Notes under the pieces: generated by a model | What the model was told of the DNA's origin: nothing | The model's input: only the letters and a program-made list of their open reading frames with translations | The model's database searches: none | Shown here: positions 26,872 to 35,125 of the stretch, piece by piece | Numbering within the stretch: position 1 is the first letter of the stretch | Layout of the letters: each line of letters starts with the position of its first letter | Position numbers and translations under genes: made by a program | Source: UBA8752 sp002172485 | Lineage (GTDB): Bacteria; Bacteroidota; Bacteroidia; Flavobacteriales_D; Sanyastnellaceae | NCBI GenBank assembly: GCA_042089915.1 | Contig: JBELJZ010000002.1 | Location: forward strand, 62,001-126,000 | Direction: 5' to 3' | DNA length: 64,000 nt

Positions 26872-28423
26872 CCTGATCCACAGACAACTTTCCATCCCGG
26901 TTGGCCACCTCCCATGAGGTCAGGAACACCAACCTTCCGATCTCGGCCATCTTGGGGTAGAGGATCTTGTCCGGCGTGTCCCCTGGACCGTGGTAGTCCT
27001 CGTGCACCCCGCTGAAATAAAAGATCACCGGGATGTTGTGCTTGGCGAAGTTGTAGTGGTCGCTCCGGTAGTAGAACCGGTTGGGGTCGTCCGGTGCATT
27101 GAACGTGTAGTCCAGCGCAATTCCGACATGGGCCTCGTTGACAGCTTCGCTGATGGCGTGCAACTCGCTGGACAATTTGTCGCTGCCGATCAAGTAGATG
27201 TACCGGTCATCGTCCACATGGGCTTCATCCACTCGGCCGACCATGTCCATGTTGAGGTCGCAGACATGCTGTTCCAACGGAAATGCGGGGTGGTCGCTGT
27301 ACCATTCTGATCCCAACAACCCTTTCTCCTCGCCCACAAACGCCATGAACAGAACGGAGCGCCGGGGGCCTTGGCCTGCGCGATAGGCCTCCGTCCAAGC
27401 TTCCACATTCTCCAGCAAGGAAACGGTTCCACTGCCATCGTCGTCGGCACCGTTGTATATGAGGCCTTCTGCATCCACCCCGACGTGATCGTAGTGGCTC
27501 GTGAGGACGACAATCTCATCGGCCAAGGTGCTGTCCGTACCCGGCAACAATCCCCAGACATTGGTGGCCATGACCTTGTCATCCATGCGGGCAATCGACA
27601 GTTTTCCGTCCGGCCACATCGTGTTTTTCAGCTTTCGCTTCGGCCATTTCTTCTCCACCACCTTCGTGGACTTCCAACCGGATACGGCCAAAAGAGCTTC
27701 TTGAGAAATCAGCAAGGTGGGCAAATCCGTTCCCTCGCCTTCACGGTCCACGTCCAACCGCATGCGCTCCCGGCTGAGCCACGGCACCAACCGGCTCTTG
27801 AGAACATCATATTCCTCGGTCACAACCAATACTGCGGACGCCCCCAAACTGTCCGCCAGCTCACGCTTCGCATTGCGATCCTGACTCCAACGGCTGGGGC
27901 GGTCCGTTCCGGTCAATTCAAAACCGCGCTCTTCATCTCCGGGCTCTCCAGCGAGCATCACCACCATGCGGCCCCGAACATCCAGGCCTGCATAGTCATC
28001 CCAACCTTCATCTTGAATGCCGTACCCTGCAAACACCACATCTCCCTCGACATTCGATGCTTCAATGCCCGGGTAAGGAACCCAATCGTTCTTGAAGAGC
28101 AATTTTGATCCCCCCCAGGTGAGAATGCCTCCTTTCAACTGACTGACCTTCAGGGGTACGTCTTGGAAATAGGACCCCTGCACAGGTTCCAAACCTGCTA
28201 CTTCGAAATGCGACGCGATGTAGGCCGCAGCTTTTCGCTGACCTTCCTTTCCGGTCTCCCGACCTTCCATGCTGTCCGCTGCCAAGACGTACAAGTGATC
28301 ACTGAGGTCTTCCGCCGTGATCGTGTTGGCCCATGTCAAACCTGAATCGGTGTACACCAAGGTTTGGCCCCATCCAAGAAGGGGCAGGGCCAAAATGGTC
28401 CAAGTGAAGAGCGTGCGTTTCAT
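26846..28423 (-). CDS. M28 family zinc peptidase with PA domain
   Basis: This 525-residue secreted aminopeptidase-type enzyme has a signal peptide ending 'LLGWGQ'. A PA-like insert follows ('GDVVFAGYGIQDEGWDDYAGLDVRG' region). The M28 metal-binding residues are in 'SHYDHVG', 'NGADDDGSG', 'VGEEKGLLGS' and 'LNMDMVGR'. The last His is in 'SGVHEDYHGPGD'. The set is complete, so the enzyme should be active, probably in the periplasm or outside the cell. The start overlaps the stop of rpiB (ATGA). Confidence 0.92.
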   Translation of the reverse strand: MKRTLFTWTILALPLLGWGQTLVYTDSGLTWANTITAEDLSDHLYVLAADSMEGRETGKEGQRKAAAYIASHFEVAGLEPVQGSYFQDVPLKVSQLKGGILTWGGSKLLFKNDWVPYPGIEASNVEGDVVFAGYGIQDEGWDDYAGLDVRGRMVVMLAGEPGDEERGFELTGTDRPSRWSQDRNAKRELADSLGASAVLVVTEEYDVLKSRLVPWLSRERMRLDVDREGEGTDLPTLLISQEALLAVSGWKSTKVVEKKWPKRKLKNTMWPDGKLSIARMDDKVMATNVWGLLPGTDSTLADEIVVLTSHYDHVGVDAEGLIYNGADDDGSGTVSLLENVEAWTEAYRAGQGPRRSVLFMAFVGEEKGLLGSEWYSDHPAFPLEQHVCDLNMDMVGRVDEAHVDDDRYIYLIGSDKLSSELHAISEAVNEAHVGIALDYTFNAPDDPNRFYYRSDHYNFAKHNIPVIFYFSGVHEDYHGPGDTPDKILYPKMAEIGRLVFLTSWEVANRDGKLSVDQVNDFPSNR

Positions 28424-28848
28424 GAGCAGGCAATTTTACCGACGCGACGCGCGTGGCGGCCACCTTCGAATTCGGTGTAAATGAAGACGTCCACACAGTC
28501 CAGTGCATCCGGCACCGCAATGAAACGGGCTGGCAAACAGAGGACGTTGGCGTCATTGTGTTCGCGAGCCAGGCGGGCGATGTCTGGACGCCAAGCAATG
28601 GCAGCCCGAATCGATTCGTGCTTGTTGGCCGTCATGGCCACGCCATTGGCCGACCCGCAAATCAAGATGCCCAAGTCCCCTGACTCTGCGACTCCAGCTG
28701 CCAGAGGGTGTGCGTGATCCGGGTAATCCACGCTGTTGCCATCCGGCGTTCCGTGGTCCACCACTTCCATGTTTCGCTCTTCAAGCCAGGAGATCAAAGC
28801 TGCCCGCAAGTCACCAGCTGCGTGGTCGTTTGCCAAGTGTATCCGCAT
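28420..28848 (-). CDS. rpiB: Ribose 5-phosphate isomerase B
   Basis: This 142-residue RpiB/LacAB family isomerase interconverts ribose 5-phosphate and ribulose 5-phosphate. Signatures are the N-terminal 'IHLANDHAAGDLR', the 'DYPDHAHPLA' segment and 'ICGSANGVAMTANKH'. In the last of these the usual GSGNG reads GSANG. The ATG at 28848 was chosen for the family N terminus; the upstream frame continues into the non-coding gap and adds 45 unrelated residues. It is the last minus-strand gene before the candidate origin. Confidence 0.93.
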   Translation of the reverse strand: MRIHLANDHAAGDLRAALISWLEERNMEVVDHGTPDGNSVDYPDHAHPLAAGVAESGDLGILICGSANGVAMTANKHESIRAAIAWRPDIARLAREHNDANVLCLPARFIAVPDALDCVDVFIYTEFEGGRHARRVGKIACS

Positions 28849-29345
28849 GGTCACAAGTTCTGCCGAACTGGCTGAAATCTGAATGCACATCAGATTGTGA
28901 ATTCGCACGAAAACATGTGGGTAACGCAGACAAAAAAAGATTTGCGCATTTGCTCCTCTTGGAGGCTTGTACAAAACCCCCAATCCATCGCCATGTTTTC
29001 TGGTCCAATTCTCCCATACCTCCCCACATCAAAATGGAGGATGCCAACAGCCATCAGCGACACGAGTTCCTCCAGAAGTGCCTTGTCCTCAATCGCACCC
29101 TGACTGTGGAGAACCCTGCTTTCTCCTTGATTTCCAGCATCTGAAGGTTGTGGACGAACGGTGAACGAATTCCCAAAGACCGTGGATGGCCATGGCCTCC
29201 AAATTTTGACGCCACGCATTTTCCCCAGTTTCAACAGACCTATGACATCTACTATCTCTTTTTAGAAAGAAGAAAGAATAGATGGTGCGGGTAAAAACCC
29301 AAAAACCCGATGTGGTCGTTCACTTGGGTGTGGCAACTTGCAGTC
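28849..29345. other. 497-bp gene-free gap, candidate replication origin (oriC)
   Basis: No convincing gene is present between divergent rpiB and the MORN-repeat gene. The GC skew of the plus strand switches from C-rich to G-rich here. Visible elements are TGTGGGTAA (28916-28924) and TGTGGAGAA (29105-29113), each one base from the DnaA box TGTGGATAA. TGTGGACGA (29149-29157) is two bases off. There is an A-tract at 28932-28938, a palindrome GGCCATGGCC (29188-29197) and an A+T-rich tract at about 29250-29281 that could serve as an unwinding element. No dnaA gene is in the window, but Bacteroidota origins often lie away from dnaA. The gap must also hold promoters for both flanking genes. Confidence 0.55.
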
Positions 29346-30863
29346 ATGCTGACTCGGTTTCGGATGTGCGTTTGGATGGGACTCTGCTGGGCAGGTGTTC
29401 ACGGCCTGAGCGCTCAAGACTCGAGCCAAGTGCAATACCGATATCCCGATGGCACAATCAGCAGTGAAGGTCAGCTTTTGAATGGACTTCCCGAGGGGTA
29501 TTGGGTGTCCTATTTTCCCGACGGGACGCGGAAGAGCGAAGGAAATTGGCGGCAAGGCCAGCTGGAGGGAGAATGGGTGTTTTACGATGAAAAGGGCCGG
29601 GTGCAAACCACGCTTTTCTACGCATCTGGGCTCAAGGATGGCATCGAAACCCAATGGGATACGACCGGAATTCGCCTTCGAACGTTGCCATGGGTGCAGG
29701 ACACCTTGCAAGGCTGGGAAGAAGGTTATGATGCAGACGGTGTGATTCGATCCAGGATTCCTTGGTCTGGAGGGGAAAAGGAAGGGGTGGCGCTGGATTA
29801 TGCAGTGGAAGAGGGGAAGCAAGGGCGCATCCTTCGGCGAAGGGGGTTTCGAGAGGATTTGCTCCGTTGGGTGGAAGAGGTGAATCGATTGGATGATCAG
29901 AATCGAAAAACGGGCAAGTGGATGACTTTTTGGCCCAATGGCCAGGTTAGGCAGGAAGGCCTTTATGAGCGGGGGCTGGAAGAAGGGGTGTTCAAATACT
30001 TTTCCAGAAGGGGAGACCTGGAGCGCACTGTGACCTTCCATCGGGGCGAGGAAGTGGAGGACGCCCCAGAGGCGGTGGTCTTGGACCTTCGCAAGGCCTT
30101 TCATCCCAATGGTGAAGTGTCTCGAGAGGGGCCCTGGCGGGAAGACACACCGATGGGCACCCACCGGTTTTTCGATGAAGAGGGACACCTCGTCGAGGTC
30201 AAGGTGTTTCGATTCGGTGTGCTTCAGACATCCGGAATGCTTGACAGCATGGGTCGCAGATCCGGTCCGTGGACGGAATTCTGGCCTGACGGAACACCTA
30301 AGGCGGTGGGCTCCTATCTCGAAGGCAAGCGCGATGGAGATTGGCAATTCTATGCCCGGGATGGCCGCTTGGAACAAGAAGGTGGGTTCCGCATGGACCA
30401 ATGGCACGGTCGATGGACATGGTACCATCCCAATGGCCAGGTGCACCGCGATGAGCGGTATCGCAAAGGCCGAGAGGATGGCGATTTCCTGGAATTGGGT
30501 GCAGCTGGAGATACGCTGGCCATGGGATCCTACGAGCGTGGGAGGAAAGTTGGGCCATGGGTGGAGCATGTGCGCGATGACCGCAGGGAAGGGGTCTACC
30601 TCGATGGAGATTTGGATGGCCGATGGATCCACACGGATGGAGAAGGGCGGATTCGATTTGAAGGGGCGTATGTGGCTGGAATTCCAACTGGAGAACACAC
30701 CACGTTCTGGCCAACAGGGCGGCGTGCATCGGTTGGATCGTACCGGGGCGGATTGCGCGACGGGATCTGGCGATATTTCGATGAGAATGGTGTGGTGCAG
30801 CTGATTCGGCAATACAAGGCCGGCCGCATTGTCAAAGTGAACGGAGCCAAAACGGACCGATGA
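29346..30863 (+). CDS. Exported MORN/YwqK-type repeat protein
   Basis: This 505-residue protein has a signal peptide (hydrophobic residues 8-22, cleavage near 'GLSAQ'). At least fifteen repeats of about 23 residues follow, with the pattern 'G.w..yy.dG....eG.y..G...G.W', as in MORN-like toxin-antitoxin-type YwqK proteins common in Bacteroidota. Such repeats form beta-hairpin solenoids and mediate binding; no catalytic motif is visible. Two upstream in-frame starts exist, but ATG 29346 places the signal peptide best. Its stop overlaps the start of the PAS kinase (ATGA), so it probably belongs to the same signalling operon. The gene is strongly G-rich on the coding strand. Confidence 0.82.
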   Translation: MLTRFRMCVWMGLCWAGVHGLSAQDSSQVQYRYPDGTISSEGQLLNGLPEGYWVSYFPDGTRKSEGNWRQGQLEGEWVFYDEKGRVQTTLFYASGLKDGIETQWDTTGIRLRTLPWVQDTLQGWEEGYDADGVIRSRIPWSGGEKEGVALDYAVEEGKQGRILRRRGFREDLLRWVEEVNRLDDQNRKTGKWMTFWPNGQVRQEGLYERGLEEGVFKYFSRRGDLERTVTFHRGEEVEDAPEAVVLDLRKAFHPNGEVSREGPWREDTPMGTHRFFDEEGHLVEVKVFRFGVLQTSGMLDSMGRRSGPWTEFWPDGTPKAVGSYLEGKRDGDWQFYARDGRLEQEGGFRMDQWHGRWTWYHPNGQVHRDERYRKGREDGDFLELGAAGDTLAMGSYERGRKVGPWVEHVRDDRREGVYLDGDLDGRWIHTDGEGRIRFEGAYVAGIPTGEHTTFWPTGRRASVGSYRGGLRDGIWRYFDENGVVQLIRQYKAGRIVKVNGAKTDR

Positions 30864-33097
30864 GTATCCATGGACGGGAAGGTGAATCGGCTGGATGGTC
30901 GATGGAGTGGATGGACGCGGTGCCATCTGCCCTGTTCTTGATCCGTGGTGAGGACGTGATTCTCGCCAATGCCCGAGCCTGCTTTTTGTTTGGCTGGGAG
31001 CAAACGGCGTTTCCAAAGGGATTGAGACTGGACCAAGGCTCGTGGCTCCATTGGAAAGAAGAGGACCGGTCGTATTTCGATTTGCGCTGGCGGGAAGTCA
31101 CTCGGGAGCACAGGACACCCCTTCGCATGGAATTGGTTGCGGAACGGGAGGGAGGAAAGCGTTTCCCGGTTGAAATTCGGATGTCCTGTGGCCCAGAAGA
31201 TGGGTTGGACATTCTTCAACTCTCGGACATCAGCGAGCAGCAATTCCGGCAGCAGGCCCTTCAGGATCGGGAGGCACATTACCGCCGATTGACAGACACC
31301 GCTCAAGAGGCCATTGTTCAGGTGAAGGACGACGTCATTTTGGATGTCAACTCCAGGTTCTTGGCGATGATGGGGGTGGAATACCCCGAGGAAATCATTG
31401 GAGACCCCATTGGACAACTTGGACTTCGGCGGATGGGCAACCTGGAGCCCATCGAAGGAAGCGGTGTCTTCGATCGGGGAGATTGGATTCTGAACAACCG
31501 CAATGGTGAGCTGCTTCACCTCGACATCGGCAAGGGCCGTTTGGAAGATGGAAGTGAGGTCTGGATGATGTATGACATCAGTGATCGGAAGCGCATCGAG
31601 CACGACTTGATTCAGGAGCGCGAGCGATTTCGACTGCTTGTTCAGAGTTCACCTAACGGCATTATTATTTTGGTGGACGACGTCATTCGCTTTGCCAACC
31701 CGGTTGCAGAACAAGGTTTTGGGCTGGATCGAGGCCTGGAGGGCGAACGGTTTCCATCGTTGTTTCCCGTTTCGCTCACCGCTCAATTGGCGCAGAACAT
31801 CCAGGACACGCGCAATGGAAAAAAGGTCGAGGAATTGGAGGTCGAGTTGCCAGAAGGGGCGCGTTGGACATTGCAATGGCGCCTGACCATTTTTGATGGC
31901 CAGCCCGCCGTCCAGGTCAGCCTGTCGGATGTGACGGACCGCCACGCCTTGATGCAAGAGCGCATCCGCGCTGAAATGGCGGAGGGGGCCAACGAACAAT
32001 TGACGCTGGAGATTGAGCAAAGAATTGCAGCGGAGGCGGCGTTGCGCAGCGCCACGGCCAAGCTTCGCAGCATTGTCGAATCGGGTGAGGACTTCATCAT
32101 TTGGACGGCCAAGTCTGGACACGAATTGACCAGCCTCAACCACAACTGTCGCCTGTGGCTCAATGTCGATTCATCCGCGAAACTGGAAGACGTGACGCAA
32201 GCCTTGTCAAGTCAGGTGTCCGAGAGTCAGGAGGTCAATGGGTTTGATCTGGGCGACCGGTTCGAGCGCGCTTTGAGTGGACGCCCCCAGCGTTTTGAGT
32301 GGGCGTTGACTGAGGAGAAGAATGAGGACGGCAAGCGCTGGTTGCAGCTCTTCTTGAACCCCATCGACAACGCGGAAGGAGATCGGGAAATCAGTGCGAT
32401 CGCCTACGATATCACCGATAGGAAGCGCATTGACCGCGCCATTCGAAACGCGTTGAAGGAGAAGGAAATCTTGTTGCAGGAAGTGCACCACCGGGTGAAG
32501 AACAATCTGCAGATTATCAACTCCATCTTGAACCTTCAGAAGAAGTTTGTCAAGGATGAGGCCGCAATCACTGGGTTGGAAGAAATCCAGAACCGGGTTT
32601 CCACGATGAGCATCATCCACGAGACGTTGTATCAGAACACCGACGTCTCCAGCATCGGTTTCCCGTCCTACTTGACCCGCATCGCAGGCAACATCATTCA
32701 GGGGTATCAATCTGAGACCCAGGTGGAGTTGATCACGGAACTGGAGAACATCCAAGCTCCTCTGGATCAAGCCATTCCATGCGGACTGATCTTGAATGAG
32801 TGGGTGTCCAATGCGATGAAATACGCGTTTCCCGAAAGGGAACGCGGGACCATTACGGTGAGTTTGCGGTGCATCATGCCGGAGGACTCCCCGGAGGAGG
32901 AGGAGATTCAAATTGAGGTGCGGGACGACGGAGTGGGCTTGCCTGAAGGCTTCGATTGGGGCGGACGAGATTCGCTTGGATTGTACCTCGTTCAAGCGCT
33001 GGCCGAACAGTTGGATGCGGAGTTGTCGGCGGAAAGCGACAAAGGCACGCAGTTTTTGGTTAAGTTTAGGCGACCAAAAAACCTGTTTGACGGATGA
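30860..33097 (+). CDS. Multi-PAS sensor histidine kinase (HisKA_2 type), soluble
   Basis: This 745-residue kinase has four PAS-like modules: about residues 15-130, 140-250, 255-375 and 395-525. Several are followed by 'ISDRKRIE'-type linkers. A HisKA_2 phosphoacceptor helix follows ('EVHHRVKNNLQ', His543/His544), then a GHKL ATPase domain with 'NEWVSNAMKYAF', 'DDGVGLPEG' and 'SLGLYLVQALAEQL'. I see no membrane segment or signal peptide, so it senses a cytoplasmic signal. Overlap with the MORN-repeat gene (ATGA) and the LytTR regulator 67 bases downstream indicate a three-gene signalling unit. Confidence 0.92.
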   Translation: MSIHGREGESAGWSMEWMDAVPSALFLIRGEDVILANARACFLFGWEQTAFPKGLRLDQGSWLHWKEEDRSYFDLRWREVTREHRTPLRMELVAEREGGKRFPVEIRMSCGPEDGLDILQLSDISEQQFRQQALQDREAHYRRLTDTAQEAIVQVKDDVILDVNSRFLAMMGVEYPEEIIGDPIGQLGLRRMGNLEPIEGSGVFDRGDWILNNRNGELLHLDIGKGRLEDGSEVWMMYDISDRKRIEHDLIQERERFRLLVQSSPNGIIILVDDVIRFANPVAEQGFGLDRGLEGERFPSLFPVSLTAQLAQNIQDTRNGKKVEELEVELPEGARWTLQWRLTIFDGQPAVQVSLSDVTDRHALMQERIRAEMAEGANEQLTLEIEQRIAAEAALRSATAKLRSIVESGEDFIIWTAKSGHELTSLNHNCRLWLNVDSSAKLEDVTQALSSQVSESQEVNGFDLGDRFERALSGRPQRFEWALTEEKNEDGKRWLQLFLNPIDNAEGDREISAIAYDITDRKRIDRAIRNALKEKEILLQEVHHRVKNNLQIINSILNLQKKFVKDEAAITGLEEIQNRVSTMSIIHETLYQNTDVSSIGFPSYLTRIAGNIIQGYQSETQVELITELENIQAPLDQAIPCGLILNEWVSNAMKYAFPERERGTITVSLRCIMPEDSPEEEEIQIEVRDDGVGLPEGFDWGGRDSLGLYLVQALAEQLDAELSAESDKGTQFLVKFRRPKNLFDG

Positions 33098-33164
33098 AGC
33101 CTTGACATCCATCGAACGATTCTGAGGATTAGACCCTCAAGCAACACCTGAACCTGTAGACACC

Positions 33165-33914
33165 ATGGCCATCAACATTCTTGTTACCGAGGACGAAAGC
33201 ATTGTCCGCAAGGACATTGAGCAAACCCTTGAAAAAATCGGCTACAACGTTGTGGCCACCGCTGACAATGGTGAAGACGCCATCGACCTGGCCGTCCGCC
33301 ACCGCCCGGATGTGGTCCTGATGGACATCATGCTGAAAGGCGATATGAATGGCATTGCAGCAGCAGAGGAAATCAAGCGCACCTTGGATGTGCCGATCAT
33401 TTTCCTGACGGCTTATGCTGACCGGAGCACGCTGGGCGAGGCGAAGCTGGCCGAGCCGCACGGGTACATCCTCAAGCCGTTCAAGGATGTCGACCTTCAG
33501 ACGAGCATCGAAATGGCGATGCACAAATTCTCTAAGGAGCAGGAAGCCCGACTTGAGAATGAGTTCCTCCGGAATATGGCTGAGCACAAGGACACGGCGG
33601 AATACTTGTTCGTCAAGAACCGCAGCCGGCTGATGAAAGTGGATTATGATGAATTGCTCTTTATCGAGGCGCTGAAGGACTACGTGGTCGTCCATACGCC
33701 GGAGCAGAGCTTCACGATTCACAGCACGATGAAGGACGTGGAGAACAAGCTCAACGAGCGCCGCTTCATGCGGGTTCACCGCAGCTACATCGTCAACCTC
33801 GACGCCATCCACAGCATCAAGTACTCCATGATCCAAGTGAAGGGCATGGAGAAGGAGATTCCGATTGGCGGTAGTTACAAGGACATTTTGGCCAGCCGCA
33901 TCAACCTGCTGTGA
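33165..33914 (+). CDS. LytTR family response regulator
   Basis: This 249-residue regulator has an N-terminal receiver domain (residues 1-120). Acidic residues lie in 'TEDES', the phosphoacceptor Asp in 'VVLMDIMLKG', Thr in 'FLTAYAD' and Lys in 'ILKPF'. A C-terminal LytTR DNA-binding domain (about 145-245) contains 'DELLFIEALKDYVVVHT' and 'FMRVHRSYIVNL'. It is the obvious partner of the PAS histidine kinase just upstream. The target genes are unknown. A strong terminator follows. Confidence 0.95.
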   Translation: MAINILVTEDESIVRKDIEQTLEKIGYNVVATADNGEDAIDLAVRHRPDVVLMDIMLKGDMNGIAAAEEIKRTLDVPIIFLTAYADRSTLGEAKLAEPHGYILKPFKDVDLQTSIEMAMHKFSKEQEARLENEFLRNMAEHKDTAEYLFVKNRSRLMKVDYDELLFIEALKDYVVVHTPEQSFTIHSTMKDVENKLNERRFMRVHRSYIVNLDAIHSIKYSMIQVKGMEKEIPIGGSYKDILASRINLL

Positions 33915-33935
33915 AGCCGAGCACGTTGGATAACG

Positions 33936-33965
33936 AAAAACCCCGGGACGAACCCGGGGTTTTTT
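33936..33965. terminator. Rho-independent terminator (bidirectional)
   Basis: A seven-pair G/C stem (CCCCGGG at 33941-33947 with CCCGGGG at 33953-33959) and a five-base loop are flanked by an A-run on the left and a T-run on the right. It can end transcription of the LytTR gene from the left and of the tRNA from the right. Confidence 0.9.
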
Positions 33966-33969
33966 GTTG

Positions 33970-34043
33970 CTCCCCCACCTGGACTTGAACCAGGGACCTA
34001 CTGATTAACAGTCAGTCGCTCTAACCAGCTGAGCTATAGGGGA
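33970..34043 (-). tRNA. tRNA-Asn (anticodon GTT)
   Basis: The minus strand folds into a 74-nt cloverleaf. The acceptor strands TCCCCTA and TGGGGGA pair with one G-T wobble. The D-arm reads TAGCTCAGCTGGTTAGAGC, and the anticodon stem ACTGA/TCAGT closes the loop CTGTTAA, so the anticodon is GTT. The T-arm carries GGTTCAAGTCC. The 3' CCA is not encoded (GCAA follows), as is usual in this phylum. Confidence 0.95.
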
Positions 34044-34128
34044 ATGCTCATACCTTCTCTCAAAGGGTGCGCAAAGATACGAGTTGTTCCCATTTGGTGC
34101 AACGGCCCCACCGCCTTCCTGAGGCCCC

Positions 34129-34136
34129 TACCTTCG
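34129..34136 (+). promoter_or_regulatory. Promoter core TACCTTCG for the PfkB kinase gene
   Basis: TACCTTCG matches TAnnTTTG with one C and ends 20 bases before the ATG at 34157. I see no TTTG at the proper -33 distance. Confidence 0.45.
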
Positions 34137-34156
34137 CGCTCGCAAATTTCTTCTTC

Positions 34157-35113
34157 ATGAGCTGGACAGACTCTTCTGTGGTGGTGGTGGGCACCGTCGC
34201 CTTTGATTCCATCAAGACGCCTTTTGGCGAACGCGCGCGCATCGTCGGGGGTGCGGGCACCTACATCGGCTGGTCAGCCAGCCGCCTTGGGGTGGGAACA
34301 GGTTTGGTCAGCGTGATCGGAGAAGACTTCCAGCAATCCGAACTCGACCTGATGTCGCAAGCGGGTATGGCATTGGAAGGCATTGACCGTCCAGTAGGGG
34401 GGAAGAGCTTTTTCTGGGCAGGGTCGTACCACATGGACATGAACGGTCGGGATACGCTGGAGACGGAACTCAATGTGCTGGCGGATTTCAACCCTGAAAT
34501 TCCAGCGGCATGGCGCGGTGCGAAATACCTGATGCTGGGCAACATTGACCCGAACCTGCAGGCATCCGTCCTCGACCAAATGACCGAGCGCCCGGAACTG
34601 GTGGTGTTGGACACCATGAACTTCTGGATGGACATCGCAATGGAGCCGCTGAAGGCGGTGATTGCCCGCGTGGATGTGTTGACCATCAATGATGAAGAAG
34701 CCCGTCAGCTCAGCGGTGAGCGGAGCTTGATCAAGGCGGCCCGTGCGATTCTCGCCATGGGTCCGCGTTACCTCGTCATCAAGAAGGGGGAGCATGGAGC
34801 GTTGCTCTTCCACGAGGAAGGAGGAAAGCTGCAGTATTTTTTCTGTCCGGCCCTCCCCTTGGAGGACGTGGTGGACCCGACGGGCGCTGGGGACACGTTT
34901 GCCGGAGGTTTCATTGCCCACGTGGCACGCACAGGCAGCACTGATTTCGAGACGCTGAAGCAGGGCATCGTAGTGGGCAGTGCGTTGGCCAGCTTCACCT
35001 GTGAAGCGTTCGGAACAGAAGGCATTCGCGCGGTCACGCGTGAGGCATTGGACGCCCGCATCGCAGAATTCCGCCGGATGATGGATTGGAACGGGGCGGG
35101 TGTCGAGGCCTGA
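34157..35113 (+). CDS. PfkB family sugar kinase
   Basis: This 318-residue ribokinase-fold kinase has the N-terminal glycine motif 'VGGAGTYIGWSASRLG' and the C-terminal PfkB signature 'DPTGAGDTFAGGF', whose Asp is the catalytic base. An internal 'NDEEARQL' segment is shared with adenosine- or sugar-kinase-like PfkB members. The exact substrate cannot be told from sequence. The ATG at 34157 was chosen because it starts the domain properly and follows a promoter core; the upstream frame reads through the spacer and adds 30 residues. Confidence 0.9.
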   Translation: MSWTDSSVVVVGTVAFDSIKTPFGERARIVGGAGTYIGWSASRLGVGTGLVSVIGEDFQQSELDLMSQAGMALEGIDRPVGGKSFFWAGSYHMDMNGRDTLETELNVLADFNPEIPAAWRGAKYLMLGNIDPNLQASVLDQMTERPELVVLDTMNFWMDIAMEPLKAVIARVDVLTINDEEARQLSGERSLIKAARAILAMGPRYLVIKKGEHGALLFHEEGGKLQYFFCPALPLEDVVDPTGAGDTFAGGFIAHVARTGSTDFETLKQGIVVGSALASFTCEAFGTEGIRAVTREALDARIAEFRRMMDWNGAGVEA

Positions 35114-35125
35114 TTCGAGGCGCGC

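Noticed and set aside
28890..29234. A 114-codon minus-strand frame inside the gap
   Set aside because: It has no recognisable domain, no good start context and no continuity with rpiB. It cannot be excluded as a decayed gene, but I do not support it as a gene.
29262..31016. A minus-strand open frame of 584 codons
   Set aside because: It is antisense to the MORN-repeat gene; its Pro/His/Ile-rich translation is typical of a shadow frame.
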